From Oribacterium sp. UBA3737 (lineage in GTDB: Bacteria; Bacillota_A; Clostridia; Lachnospirales; Lachnospiraceae): a DNA stretch of 5,374 bases. The position numbers were made by a program, and so were the translations under genes. The stretch lies in contig DFGZ01000247.1 in the NCBI GenBank assembly GCA_002371295.1, positions 1 through 5,374 of the forward strand, in the 5' to 3' direction. Of this stretch, positions 1 to 5,120 are shown one piece after another (position 1 is the stretch's first letter; each line of letters begins with the position of its first letter). The notes under the pieces were generated by a model that was not told the DNA's origin, did not search any database, and saw only the letters and a program-made list of their open reading frames with translations.

Positions 1-103
1 TACCATCTGCGGATACGAATGGGAGGGTGAAGAGCTGCCGGATGATTTCATTTGCCCGATATGCAAGCATCCTAAAGCGGATTTTGAAAAGATAATAGGA
101 TGA
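1..103 (+). CDS. C-terminal end of a rubredoxin-domain protein (partial, 5' end outside window)
   Basis: The frame starting at base 2 reads 33 codons to the TGA at 101-103. The peptide begins TICGYEWEGEELPDDF and continues ICPICKHPKADFEKIIG. This is the second half of a rubredoxin fold: the CxxCGY iron ligand knuckle (its first Cys codon would end with base 1 of the window), the acidic E-G-E-E-L-P-D-D-F segment, and the second CPxC knuckle. The four Cys side chains of such domains bind one iron and pass single electrons in the cytoplasm. The ending CKHP..DFEKI with no extra tail is typical of rubredoxin domains fused to the C-terminus of flavin reductases, rubrerythrins or other redox enzymes in Clostridia. 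The main catalytic domain is outside the window, so the full product cannot be named. It has no evident functional link to the sugar-sensing operon downstream. Confidence 0.85.
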   Translation, partial: TICGYEWEGEELPDDFICPICKHPKADFEKIIG

Positions 104-200
104 TGTAGGTTGATGAGTTATCTTATGAAGACCCGGCAATAAAAAGTGTTCACATGAAGGACTATGATTTGAATGGGAAAGAGTTATTTGTTGTCGGTGA

Positions 201-230
201 CTGACAGGCAGAAGCGTTTTCTGCTATGAT
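201..230 (+). promoter_or_regulatory. Candidate sigma-A promoter for a small RNA or leader
   Basis: CTGACA at 201-206 matches the -35 consensus TTGACA at 5 of 6 bases. TATGAT at 225-230 matches the -10 consensus at 5 of 6. The spacer is 18 bases. Predicted transcription would start near 236-238, immediately before the long hairpin at 240. A GCAGAA/TTCTGC inverted repeat (208-213, 219-224) fills the spacer and could bind a protein or be incidental. Confidence 0.35.
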
Positions 231-239
231 GCATAATAA

Positions 240-325
240 AAAAAGAGGCTCAAGCTAGTGATAGATACCTTCTTTATCGGACAACCGGAAGGGGGAGTAC
301 ATATCACTAGTGGAGGTTTCTTTTT
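240..325 (+). other. Long imperfect hairpin (86 nt), possible bidirectional terminator
   Basis: The outer stem pairs AAAAAGAGGCT (240-250) with GGTTTCTTTTT (315-325), using G-U pairs. A 3x3 internal loop follows (251-253 opposite 312-314). The next stem pairs GCTAGTGATA (254-263) with TATCACTAGT (302-311); nine of these ten pairs are Watson-Crick. Further in, CTTC (269-272) can pair with GAAG (288-291), and CGG (278-280) with CCG (285-287) around an ACAA loop. The 3' arm ends in a U run, and the complementary strand also ends in a run of U, so it could terminate transcription in both directions. Its length and internal loops are more elaborate than a standard terminator. Confidence 0.6.
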
Positions 326-335
326 AGTACCATAA

Positions 336-385
336 AAGTGTAGTTGTTAGAGAGTAATTAACTCAGACATCTGCACTTATTTTTT
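336..385 (+). terminator. Candidate intrinsic terminator (second hairpin plus U6)
   Basis: AAGTGTAG (336-343) pairs with CTGCACTT (371-378), with one U-G pair. The interior adds TGT (345-347) with ACA (367-369) and GAGT (352-355) with ACTC (361-364) around an AATTA loop. Six T follow at 380-385. The stem is interrupted and AU-rich at its base, so termination may be weak or conditional. It ends before the promoter candidates of the gene at 478. Confidence 0.4.
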
Positions 386-399
386 CTTGTGCAAAAATA

Positions 400-444
400 T
401 TTACAATGCCGCTCGATTTTGTTAAAAATAAAACGAAGTATGAT
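400..444 (+). promoter_or_regulatory. Promoter candidates for the four-gene sensing operon
   Basis: TTTACA (400-405) stands 17 bases before TAAAAA (423-428), a plausible -35/-10 pair (5 of 6 and 4 of 6). A better -10 hexamer, TATGAT, lies at 439-444 but has no good -35 at proper distance; TTGTTA at 419-424 is only 14 bases away. Either would give a leader of about 30-45 bases before the ATG at 478. The ribosome binding site is GAAGG at 466-470, 7 bases from the start codon. Confidence 0.35.
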
Positions 445-477
445 TCTTAGCAAAATTAAATAAATGAAGGAACGAAT

Positions 478-1491
478 ATGTCTTATAAAAAAAGTATCGC
501 CCATGGAAGTGATTCATCAAGACGATATATACATATAATCCGTATCATAGAAGTGCTGATGGTGGTGATGAGCTTTGTGTCGATCATGGTTTATTTCAGT
601 GTGAAACCGGATTTTTCCGCCAGCCAGAAGGAAAATGCTCATCTCATCGGAGTCACTTATATGACTATGAACAACGAGTTTTACGGGATCGTGAACGAGC
701 AGATAAATCACAGAGTTGAAGCGCAGGGCGACAACATAGTTTTGAGAGACCCGGCGCTTAGTGTGGAACGACAGATATCTCAGATAGAAGAGATGCTTGA
801 TATGGGTATAGATGCGCTGGTGGTAACTCCGGTTGATGCGTCTGCACTTACAGAAGTAATGAAAAAGGCAAAATCCCGGGGTGTAAAGATAGTGGTCGTG
901 GACACGGAACTTGAAGATCCGGAGCTTGCAGATGTGACTATCAAGTCTGACAATTATAATGCCGGAAAAGCTATAGGACAGTACTACTGCTCCAAACATC
1001 CGGAGGGCTCCAGAGTGGTTGTTATGACACACGATGAAGCTATGTCCGGGCGCCAGCGGGTACAGGGTTTTCTTGATGCTGTCAGTCAAAACGAGAAAAC
1101 AAATCTTGTAGGGGAGATACCCTGTGAGGGACAGTATGAGATAGCACTTCCCGGACTTGAGGGATTCATACAGTCGGGCAAAGAATTTGATGTGGTGTTC
1201 TGCTTAAATGACTTTGCAGCGCTTGGTGCAGCAACAGCTCTTGAGAAGCACGGTATGCTTGATCAGGTCGAGTTATATGGTGTAGATGCATCACCTGATG
1301 CCAAAGCTCTCATCAATGAAGGCAGGATGCAGGCATCGGCGGCCCAGTTTCCGACACGTATCGGTACGGAGGCAGCAGACTCCCTGTATGCACTTCTTAA
1401 CGGAGAAACCGTCCCGGGTGAAGTTGTGGTTCCCGTTCAGGTGGTCACTAAAGCTAATGTTGCATCATTTACCATAGACAGGTGGCAGTAG
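478..1491 (+). CDS. Membrane-anchored ribose-type sugar-binding protein, probable sugar sensor (LevQ/XylFII-like role)
   Basis: This 337-residue protein has a short cytoplasmic N-terminus (Lys/Arg at 4-5 and 15-16), one hydrophobic helix at about 23-42, and an extracellular periplasmic-binding domain (Peripla_BP_4/RbsB type) from about residue 55. No Cys of a lipobox follows the helix, so it should stay as a membrane anchor. Landmarks aligned by eye with E. coli RbsB ligand residues are N65/N66/F68, D142, D158-N159, R194 (in RQRVQGF), N244-D245 (CLNDFAALGA), D270 (YGVDASPD) and Q290 (AAQFP). The usual D-R pair at the sugar site reads D142-T143, so specificity may differ from ribose. An intact binding site with no ABC transporter nearby points to a sensing role. 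The next gene, a histidine kinase, starts one base after its stop, suggesting translational coupling and direct partnership, as in LevQRST of S. mutans or XylFII-LytS of Clostridium. The actual ligand is unknown. Confidence 0.88.
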   Translation: MSYKKSIAHGSDSSRRYIHIIRIIEVLMVVMSFVSIMVYFSVKPDFSASQKENAHLIGVTYMTMNNEFYGIVNEQINHRVEAQGDNIVLRDPALSVERQISQIEEMLDMGIDALVVTPVDASALTEVMKKAKSRGVKIVVVDTELEDPELADVTIKSDNYNAGKAIGQYYCSKHPEGSRVVVMTHDEAMSGRQRVQGFLDAVSQNEKTNLVGEIPCEGQYEIALPGLEGFIQSGKEFDVVFCLNDFAALGAATALEKHGMLDQVELYGVDASPDAKALINEGRMQASAAQFPTRIGTEAADSLYALLNGETVPGEVVVPVQVVTKANVASFTIDRWQ

Positions 1492-1492
1492 G

Positions 1493-2842
1493 ATGGAAGA
1501 AGTATTAAATCAGAATCGGGATGGGATCAAGAGGGTATCTGTTCAGCTTTTTTCTTTGATGCAGCTGTTCAATTGTCTCATGATAATGTTTATCACTCTG
1601 GTAACGGCGCATGCCATGCACGGGTTTATACTGGAGGGCAATGCATTTGACCTTATCACAAAGTGCCATGCAACCATAGTTTACTGGAAGATTCCGGTTA
1701 TCGCCGGGATTCTGTACATAAGCCTGCTTTTACTGCTGTCCATAGAGTGTAACAATCATATAGAACTCATAGTGAAGCTGTGGCTTGAGATTGCAGTCAG
1801 TGCCGGACTGTTCTACTGTACAGGGCTGTCCTATACGGTGATGGTACTTCTGATACTGGCGGATATAGTCAGAAACAGGATAGACTGGAGTAAAAAGATC
1901 CTTTATATCGTACTGATTTCCTGTGTGGATCTGGTACTTAACGGCAATGTTCTTTCAGGGTATGCCAATCCGGTTTCTGTAAACCAGATATGGACCTACT
2001 ACCGGCCAGATGTCGCTTCTGTTTTCTCCGGTGCCATCAACATCATGTTCCTTATAGATGTGTTTATCTTCATTCTCTACATGGTGTTCCTCATACTGGA
2101 ACAGATGAGTGAGAAGGAGAGGATCGCGGCGCTTTACAGAGAGCTTTCAATCGCAAATCACAAGCTTGCGGAGGCAAACAAGCAGCTGGAGGAGTATACT
2201 GAGGAGCTGGTAAGTGCTGCGGAGACCAGAGAGAGGAACCGTTTTGCACAGGAGATACATGATACCCTGGGGCATGCCCTCACAGGAATCGTCACAGGCA
2301 TAGAAGCCTGCATCATGCTTATGGATATTGCGCCGGATGCCACCAAGGAGCAGCTCAAGGCCATCGAGGAGGTTGCGAGACAGGGCATCACAGATGTCAG
2401 ACAATCGGTGAAAGCATTGAGACCTGATGCACTGGAGAGACTAAAGCTTGAGGATGCGCTTCTCAAGATAATCGATGAAACCATGAGGTCTACAGGCATT
2501 ACCATCAATTACAACTGTACCACATCACTCCTTAATTTAAGTCAGGATGAGGAGGATACCATATACAGAATCGTGCAGGAGAGTGTGACCAATGCTATCC
2601 GCCATGGTAAGGCTGATGTCATAGACATTGGCATCGAAAGAGAAGACGGACTTCTGAACATAAAGATTAAGGATAACGGAATCGGCTGCGGAAAAGTGTA
2701 TAAAGGCTTCGGTCTCCACCATATGCAGGAGAGGCTCAGTCTCCTGAAAGGAACGCTTAGCTATGACGGTTCTGATGGCTTTACGATCGAAGCCTCAATT
2801 CCCATAAGATGGGGCAACAGTGCAGAAGAAAAAGAGGATTAA
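1493..2842 (+). CDS. Sensor histidine kinase, HisKA_3 (NarL-partner) family with six-TM sensor
   Basis: This 449-residue membrane kinase should phosphorylate the response regulator encoded next. Hydrophobic helices lie at about 17-38, 66-84, 91-109, 111-126, 135-151 and 181-203. Positive residues at 127-135 (RNRIDWSKK) fit a cytoplasmic loop, leaving two extracellular loops (about 39-65 and 152-180) that could touch anchored binding proteins. A coiled coil (about 205-245) leads to the HisKA_3 H-box RFAQEIHDTLGHALTG, with phosphoacceptor H256. The HATPase_c domain shows N-box ESVTNAIRHG (N367), D394-N-G-I-G and GFGLHHMQER (405-414). The position usually Gln in the HDxxxQ motif is His261. There is no large extracellular sensor domain, consistent with the ligand being sensed by a partner protein. 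The start ATG is supported by AGGTGG at 1480-1485, inside the previous gene, 7 bases upstream. It belongs to the same operon as the genes on both sides. Confidence 0.93.
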   Translation: MEEVLNQNRDGIKRVSVQLFSLMQLFNCLMIMFITLVTAHAMHGFILEGNAFDLITKCHATIVYWKIPVIAGILYISLLLLLSIECNNHIELIVKLWLEIAVSAGLFYCTGLSYTVMVLLILADIVRNRIDWSKKILYIVLISCVDLVLNGNVLSGYANPVSVNQIWTYYRPDVASVFSGAINIMFLIDVFIFILYMVFLILEQMSEKERIAALYRELSIANHKLAEANKQLEEYTEELVSAAETRERNRFAQEIHDTLGHALTGIVTGIEACIMLMDIAPDATKEQLKAIEEVARQGITDVRQSVKALRPDALERLKLEDALLKIIDETMRSTGITINYNCTTSLLNLSQDEEDTIYRIVQESVTNAIRHGKADVIDIGIEREDGLLNIKIKDNGIGCGKVYKGFGLHHMQERLSLLKGTLSYDGSDGFTIEASIPIRWGNSAEEKED

Positions 2843-2848
2843 AGTAAA

Positions 2849-3523
2849 ATGATTAAGATTTTGATTGCTGATGATCAGGAGCTTTTGAGACAGAGTCTCA
2901 TGATCATACTGAAGAATACACCGGATTTTCAGGTTACGGATGCTGTCTCTGACGGCAGGGAAGTCATCCGTTCGGTCAGAAACGAAAAGCCGGACATCAT
3001 CCTCATGGATATCAGAATGCCGGGTATGGACGGAGTGGTGTGTACACAGATCATCAAAGAACAGTATCCTGAGATAAAAATCATTATCCTTACAACCTTT
3101 GATGATGACAAATATGTGTTTGATGCGCTTAAGTACGGGGCAAGCGGCTACCTCCTTAAAGGTATCTCGGTAACGGAACTTTCGGATGCCATAAGAAAGG
3201 TTTACAACGGAACAGCTATAATCAACGAAGCGGTGACTTCCAAGGTGGTGAATCTTTTTTCTCAGATGGCCAAATCAAACATTGCCAATGAAGTTGACGA
3301 CGATATGGTGAAGGACCTCCGGGAGAATGAATGGAAAGTCGTAGTGCTTGTGGGCAGAGGACTCTCCAATAAGGAAATCGCGGCAAAGCTTGATCTCTCT
3401 GAGGGTACGGTTAGGAACACACTCAGTACTGTGCTCAGTAAGCTGAACCTAAGGGACAGAACCCAGCTCGCCATATGGGCGGTTCAGACCGGTACGGTCA
3501 ATAAATATATAGACAACTTGTGA
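2849..3523 (+). CDS. NarL/FixJ-family response regulator (receiver plus LuxR-type HTH)
   Basis: This 224-residue cytoplasmic DNA-binding regulator is the evident partner of the preceding kinase. The receiver domain (about 1-118) shows the acidic pair D8-D9, phosphoacceptor D54 in LMDIRMPGMDG, the switch Thr at 82/83 in ILTTFDDD and the conserved K104 in YLLKG. A linker (about 120-155) leads to a LuxR-type HTH (about 157-212) with GLSNKEIAAKLDLSEGTVRN, whose second half (about 184-198) is the recognition helix, followed by KLNLRDRTQLA. Length is normal for the family. The start lies 6 bases after the kinase stop; the nearest Shine-Dalgarno-like sequence, AGAGGA (2833-2838), is about 10 bases from the ATG. 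The likely targets are the PTS promoter region at 4894-5100 and possibly its own operon, inferred from context. It is not related to the sigma-54 activator named LevR in Bacillus. Confidence 0.94.
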   Translation: MIKILIADDQELLRQSLMIILKNTPDFQVTDAVSDGREVIRSVRNEKPDIILMDIRMPGMDGVVCTQIIKEQYPEIKIIILTTFDDDKYVFDALKYGASGYLLKGISVTELSDAIRKVYNGTAIINEAVTSKVVNLFSQMAKSNIANEVDDDMVKDLRENEWKVVVLVGRGLSNKEIAAKLDLSEGTVRNTLSTVLSKLNLRDRTQLAIWAVQTGTVNKYIDNL

Positions 3524-3528
3524 GGACT

Positions 3529-4842
3529 ATGGTGAAAAGAAGATACAGATTACTACTAAGCGCTGTGCTGGTATTTTTGGCCGTACTTGTCGTATATGAC
3601 TTTCTTCCTCTAAGTCCCGGAAGTCAGAATGTGCTCACAGTCGGAGCCTTTGCGGGAAGTTACTGGAGTCTGCAGAATGGTAATTCCTACAAGATACTTG
3701 ATGATGCCATCGATCTTTTCGAAAAGGAAAATCCGGGAGTCAGAGTTCAATATGTGAGCGGCATCACGAGAGACCAGTATCAGGAGTGGCTTTCCGGGAA
3801 GAAGGCAGAGGGGAAGATGCCGGATGTTTTTCTGGTTCCCTCAGATAGTTTCCAAAGCTTTGCGGAAATAGGTGCGATGCAGAGCCTTGATGGTTTCATA
3901 AAGCATGACAATGATTTTTCCGAGGATGTGTTTTATGAAAAGGCTCTTCAGAGTGGACGATACAGAAATATGCTGTACGCACTTCCGTATGAATGTTCAC
4001 CCGTAATTATGGTCATGAACAGGACATTGCTTCAGGACAACGGCATTCCGGAACCTCGGAAGGACTGGACCTGGAATGAGTTTTATGAGGCCTGCAGGAT
4101 GACAGGTGTGTCGGAAGGAGAGGCTTCCGGGCAGTATGGGGTCATAGATTACAGCTGGAAGGATGCCTTTGCAGCAAACCGGGTAAAGCTTTTCAATGAC
4201 AAGGGTACAGCCTGTGACTTTACAGGAGATAACATAAATGAGGCATTGATACTTTTGGAACAGCTGTCAAAGCTTCCGAAAGGCAAGGTGATCTCCGCCG
4301 GTGATTTCTATAAGGGAGTGGTTGCATTTGAGCCGATGTCCTTTGCAACATACAGGGCGAGGGTCCAGAATGACCTGAGCTATCAGAACTACTCGGATTT
4401 TGAGTGGGGCTATACATCCATGCCGGCAGGTACTGCAGGTGACAATGTTTCGCGACTGGACACACTCACTGTTGCCATGTCATCTGATTCACACAGTAAA
4501 AGGGATGCCTGGAGGTTCATAAAGACCCTTACAGCGACTGAGGCCATACAAAAAGAGATATATGACTATTCAGAGGGGCTGTCACCCCTTAAGTCAGTTA
4601 CGGAAGATCCTGCGATGGAAGAGTATGTGCTGGACCGTTACGGAGTGGTTCTGAACAGAGATGTGATTACTTATGTCATGGAAAGAGCGGAAAATGAAAA
4701 TCGCTTTCCCGATTATGAGGAGCTGGAGACTGAGGTGACCACTGCGGTGGACTCGATTCTTGAGGATAAGTCCAATATCCGTATGGAACAGATCATATGG
4801 AACCGAAGGATCAACAATTACATAAAGAAATTAAGCTATTAA
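3529..4842 (+). CDS. Membrane-anchored extracellular solute-binding protein, family 1 (MalE-like), probable co-sensor (LevT-like role)
   Basis: The protein is about 437 residues. A basic N-terminus (KRRYR) and one hydrophobic helix (about 8-26) precede a family-1 sugar-binding fold, with the stretch IDLFEKENPGVRVQY, the segment MPDVFLVPSDSF, the hinge-region DWTWNEFYEA and the C-terminal DAWRFIKTLTATEAIQ. No lipobox Cys and no clear signal peptidase site follow the helix, so it looks membrane-anchored. No permease or ATPase gene is adjacent, so a sensing role beside the kinase is more likely than transport, as proposed for LevT. The start is uncertain. A GTG at 3520 overlaps the regulator's stop but lacks a ribosome site. 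The ATG at 3529 has GAGG (3522-3525) only 3 bases away. The GTG at 3532 has that GAGG at an ideal 6 bases. I chose the ATG; the difference is at most four residues. The final residues (RRINNYIKKLSY) are basic. A terminator follows the stop by 11 bases. Confidence 0.85.
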   Translation: MVKRRYRLLLSAVLVFLAVLVVYDFLPLSPGSQNVLTVGAFAGSYWSLQNGNSYKILDDAIDLFEKENPGVRVQYVSGITRDQYQEWLSGKKAEGKMPDVFLVPSDSFQSFAEIGAMQSLDGFIKHDNDFSEDVFYEKALQSGRYRNMLYALPYECSPVIMVMNRTLLQDNGIPEPRKDWTWNEFYEACRMTGVSEGEASGQYGVIDYSWKDAFAANRVKLFNDKGTACDFTGDNINEALILLEQLSKLPKGKVISAGDFYKGVVAFEPMSFATYRARVQNDLSYQNYSDFEWGYTSMPAGTAGDNVSRLDTLTVAMSSDSHSKRDAWRFIKTLTATEAIQKEIYDYSEGLSPLKSVTEDPAMEEYVLDRYGVVLNRDVITYVMERAENENRFPDYEELETEVTTAVDSILEDKSNIRMEQIIWNRRINNYIKKLSY

Positions 4843-4853
4843 ATATTAAGGTT

Positions 4854-4893
4854 AAAGAGTTCTCTGCACTTGCTGCGGAGAACTCTTTTTTTT
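4854..4893 (+). terminator. Strong intrinsic terminator closing the sensing operon
   Basis: AAAGAGTTCTC (4854-4864) pairs perfectly with GAGAACTCTTT (4878-4888). The stem continues with TGCA (4865-4868) against TGCG (4874-4877), one U-G pair included, leaving a CTTGC loop. It is a 15-pair stem followed by a continuous T run (4886-4893). It begins 11 bases after the stop at 4842 and separates the sensor operon from the PTS gene, which therefore needs its own promoter. Confidence 0.93.
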
Positions 4894-4897
4894 ACAA

Positions 4898-4911
4898 ATG
4901 ACAAATGTCAT
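4898..4911. repeat. Short dyad ATGACA-AA-TGTCAT, possible distal operator
   Basis: Six-base arms ATGACA (4898-4903) and TGTCAT (4906-4911) flank two A. The same stretch contains a direct repeat of ACAAATG (4894-4900 and 4901-4907). It lies about 70-80 bases upstream of the candidate -10 of the PTS gene, a distance suitable for an activator site, but its position right after the terminator also allows chance. Confidence 0.3.
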
Positions 4912-4935
4912 GTCCTTTGGAGTACAAATTACTTG

Positions 4936-4966
4936 TTGAATCAGTGACGCATGTTACCTGATTTAA
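4936..4966. promoter_or_regulatory. Dyad overlapping the -35 region: candidate response-regulator operator
   Basis: TTGAATCAG (4936-4944) and CTGATTTAA (4958-4966) form an inverted repeat matching at 8 of 9 positions, with a 13-base spacer. The right arm covers the expected -35 region (TGATTT, 4959-4964), which is a poor match to TTGACA, as is common at activator-dependent promoters. NarL-family regulators bind inverted repeats as dimers. Assignment to the regulator encoded at 2849-3523 is inference from position. Confidence 0.4.
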
Positions 4967-4971
4967 TGCTT

Positions 4972-4985
4972 TGAAATCGTTATAG
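4972..4985 (+). promoter_or_regulatory. cre-like site (candidate CcpA operator)
   Basis: TGAAATCGTTATAG agrees with the Gram-positive catabolite-responsive element TGWAANCGNTNWCA at every position except the final CA. It overlaps the candidate -10 hexamer at 4981-4986, where bound CcpA would block transcription. Catabolite repression of a PTS sugar operon is expected, but the two terminal mismatches make this a moderate call. Confidence 0.4.
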
Positions 4986-4986
4986 T
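4981..4986 (+). promoter_or_regulatory. Candidate -10 element of the PTS operon promoter
   Basis: TATAGT matches TATAAT at 5 of 6 bases. The best sequence at -35 distance is TGATTT (4959-4964, 16-base spacer), which is weak. Transcription would begin near 4992-4994 and give a leader of about 128 bases before the PTS start codon. TGTAAT at 5085-5090 is a weaker alternative. Confidence 0.4.
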
Positions 4987-4987
4987 A

Positions 4988-5005
4988 TCTGTGTGATCAG
5001 ACAGA
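4988..5005. promoter_or_regulatory. 18-bp near-perfect palindrome at the predicted transcription start
   Basis: TCTGTGTGATCAGACAGA is symmetric about its centre except for one mismatched pair (G at 4993 and 5000); the core TGATCA is itself a palindrome. It directly follows the candidate -10 and spans the predicted start of transcription, a classic repressor operator position. No known regulator is recognised. Confidence 0.4.
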
Positions 5006-5010
5006 ACGTG

Positions 5011-5034
5011 GCTCCGGTTTACGGGCCGGGCAGC
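5011..5034 (+). other. GC-rich hairpin in the PTS mRNA leader
   Basis: GCTCCGG (5011-5017) can pair with CCGG (5026-5029) and AGC (5032-5034), leaving a GC bulge at 5030-5031 and an 8-base loop. No U run follows, so it is not a terminator by itself. It may stabilise the leader or be part of a larger fold. Confidence 0.3.
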
Positions 5035-5044
5035 TGATGATTTG

Positions 5045-5065
5045 AAGTAACTGTTGTAAGTAACT
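5045..5065 (+). repeat. Direct repeat AAGTAACT with 13-base period
   Basis: AAGTAACT occurs at 5045-5052 and 5058-5065. The second copy sits inside an inverted repeat TGTAAG (5055-5060) / CTTACA (5072-5077). These lie in the leader of the PTS gene, about 45 bases before its ribosome binding site. Possible roles are protein binding on DNA or a leader RNA stem; neither is established. Confidence 0.35.
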
Positions 5066-5120
5066 TAAGCTCTTACAGAAAGTGTGTAATGGGCTGGGTT
5101 CTCAAAGGGGAGGTATATGT

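Larger units (their letters stand above)
237..387 (+). ncRNA. Putative structured small RNA or operon leader, family not recognised
   Basis: A transcript from the promoter at 201-230 would begin at about 237. It would fold into two consecutive hairpins (240-325 and 336-378) and end in the U run at 380-385, giving about 150 nt with no coding capacity. I do not recognise any known riboswitch or small-RNA family in it. Alternatives are that the hairpins are simply tandem terminators for the upstream rubredoxin gene, or that they form a 5' leader of the operon at 478. The independent promoter candidates after 400 favour a separate transcript, but this is inference. Confidence 0.3.
104..477. other. 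374-base intergenic region without a convincing protein gene
   Basis: No open frame here has both a start codon with a ribosome binding site and a recognisable product. The region does hold ordered nucleic-acid signals. A short hairpin (GCAGAA 208-213 with TTCTGC 219-224) lies inside a promoter-like element at 201-230. A long imperfect hairpin spans 240-325, and a second hairpin followed by six U spans 336-385. AT-rich promoter candidates at 400-444 lead to the gene at 478. These are listed separately. Confidence 0.7.

Noticed and set aside
109..204. Open frame reading VDELSYEDPAIKSVH then MKDYDLNGKELFVVGD to a TGA
   Set aside because: The composition is protein-like and it could be a relic of a truncated gene. 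However, it follows an in-frame TAG, its only ATG (154) would leave 16 residues without a ribosome binding site, and I cannot match it to a family. A translated search would decide.
208..224. GCAGAA/TTCTGC hairpin as terminator of the rubredoxin gene
   Set aside because: Only six pairs and no T run follow. It is better seen as part of the promoter spacer or as incidental.
240..400. Known riboswitch upstream of the operon
   Set aside because: I could not match the conserved cores of c-di-GMP, ykkC, purine, fluoride, T-box or cobalamin elements. The pairing is real, but the family is unknown.
517..1089. 190-codon open frame on the minus strand
   Set aside because: It lies fully antisense to the binding-protein gene, has a His- and Tyr-rich low-complexity translation with no domain, and shows no start signals. 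It is a shadow of the real gene.
2147..2508. Overlapping minus-strand open frames inside the kinase gene
   Set aside because: They are antisense to the well-supported HisKA_3 region, with Ser/Ala/Leu-rich translations typical of reverse-frame shadows.
5009..5024. Possible sigma-54 (-24/-12) promoter, considered because Bacillus-type lev operons use sigma-54
   Set aside because: TGGCTC resembles a -24 box, but no GC dinucleotide lies at the required -12 spacing, and the regulator here is NarL-type, not a sigma-54 activator.
5117..5119. ATG as the start of the PTS gene
   Set aside because: It is out of frame with the EIIA sequence and leads quickly to a stop. The ATG at 5121 has ideal spacing from AGGGGAGG.
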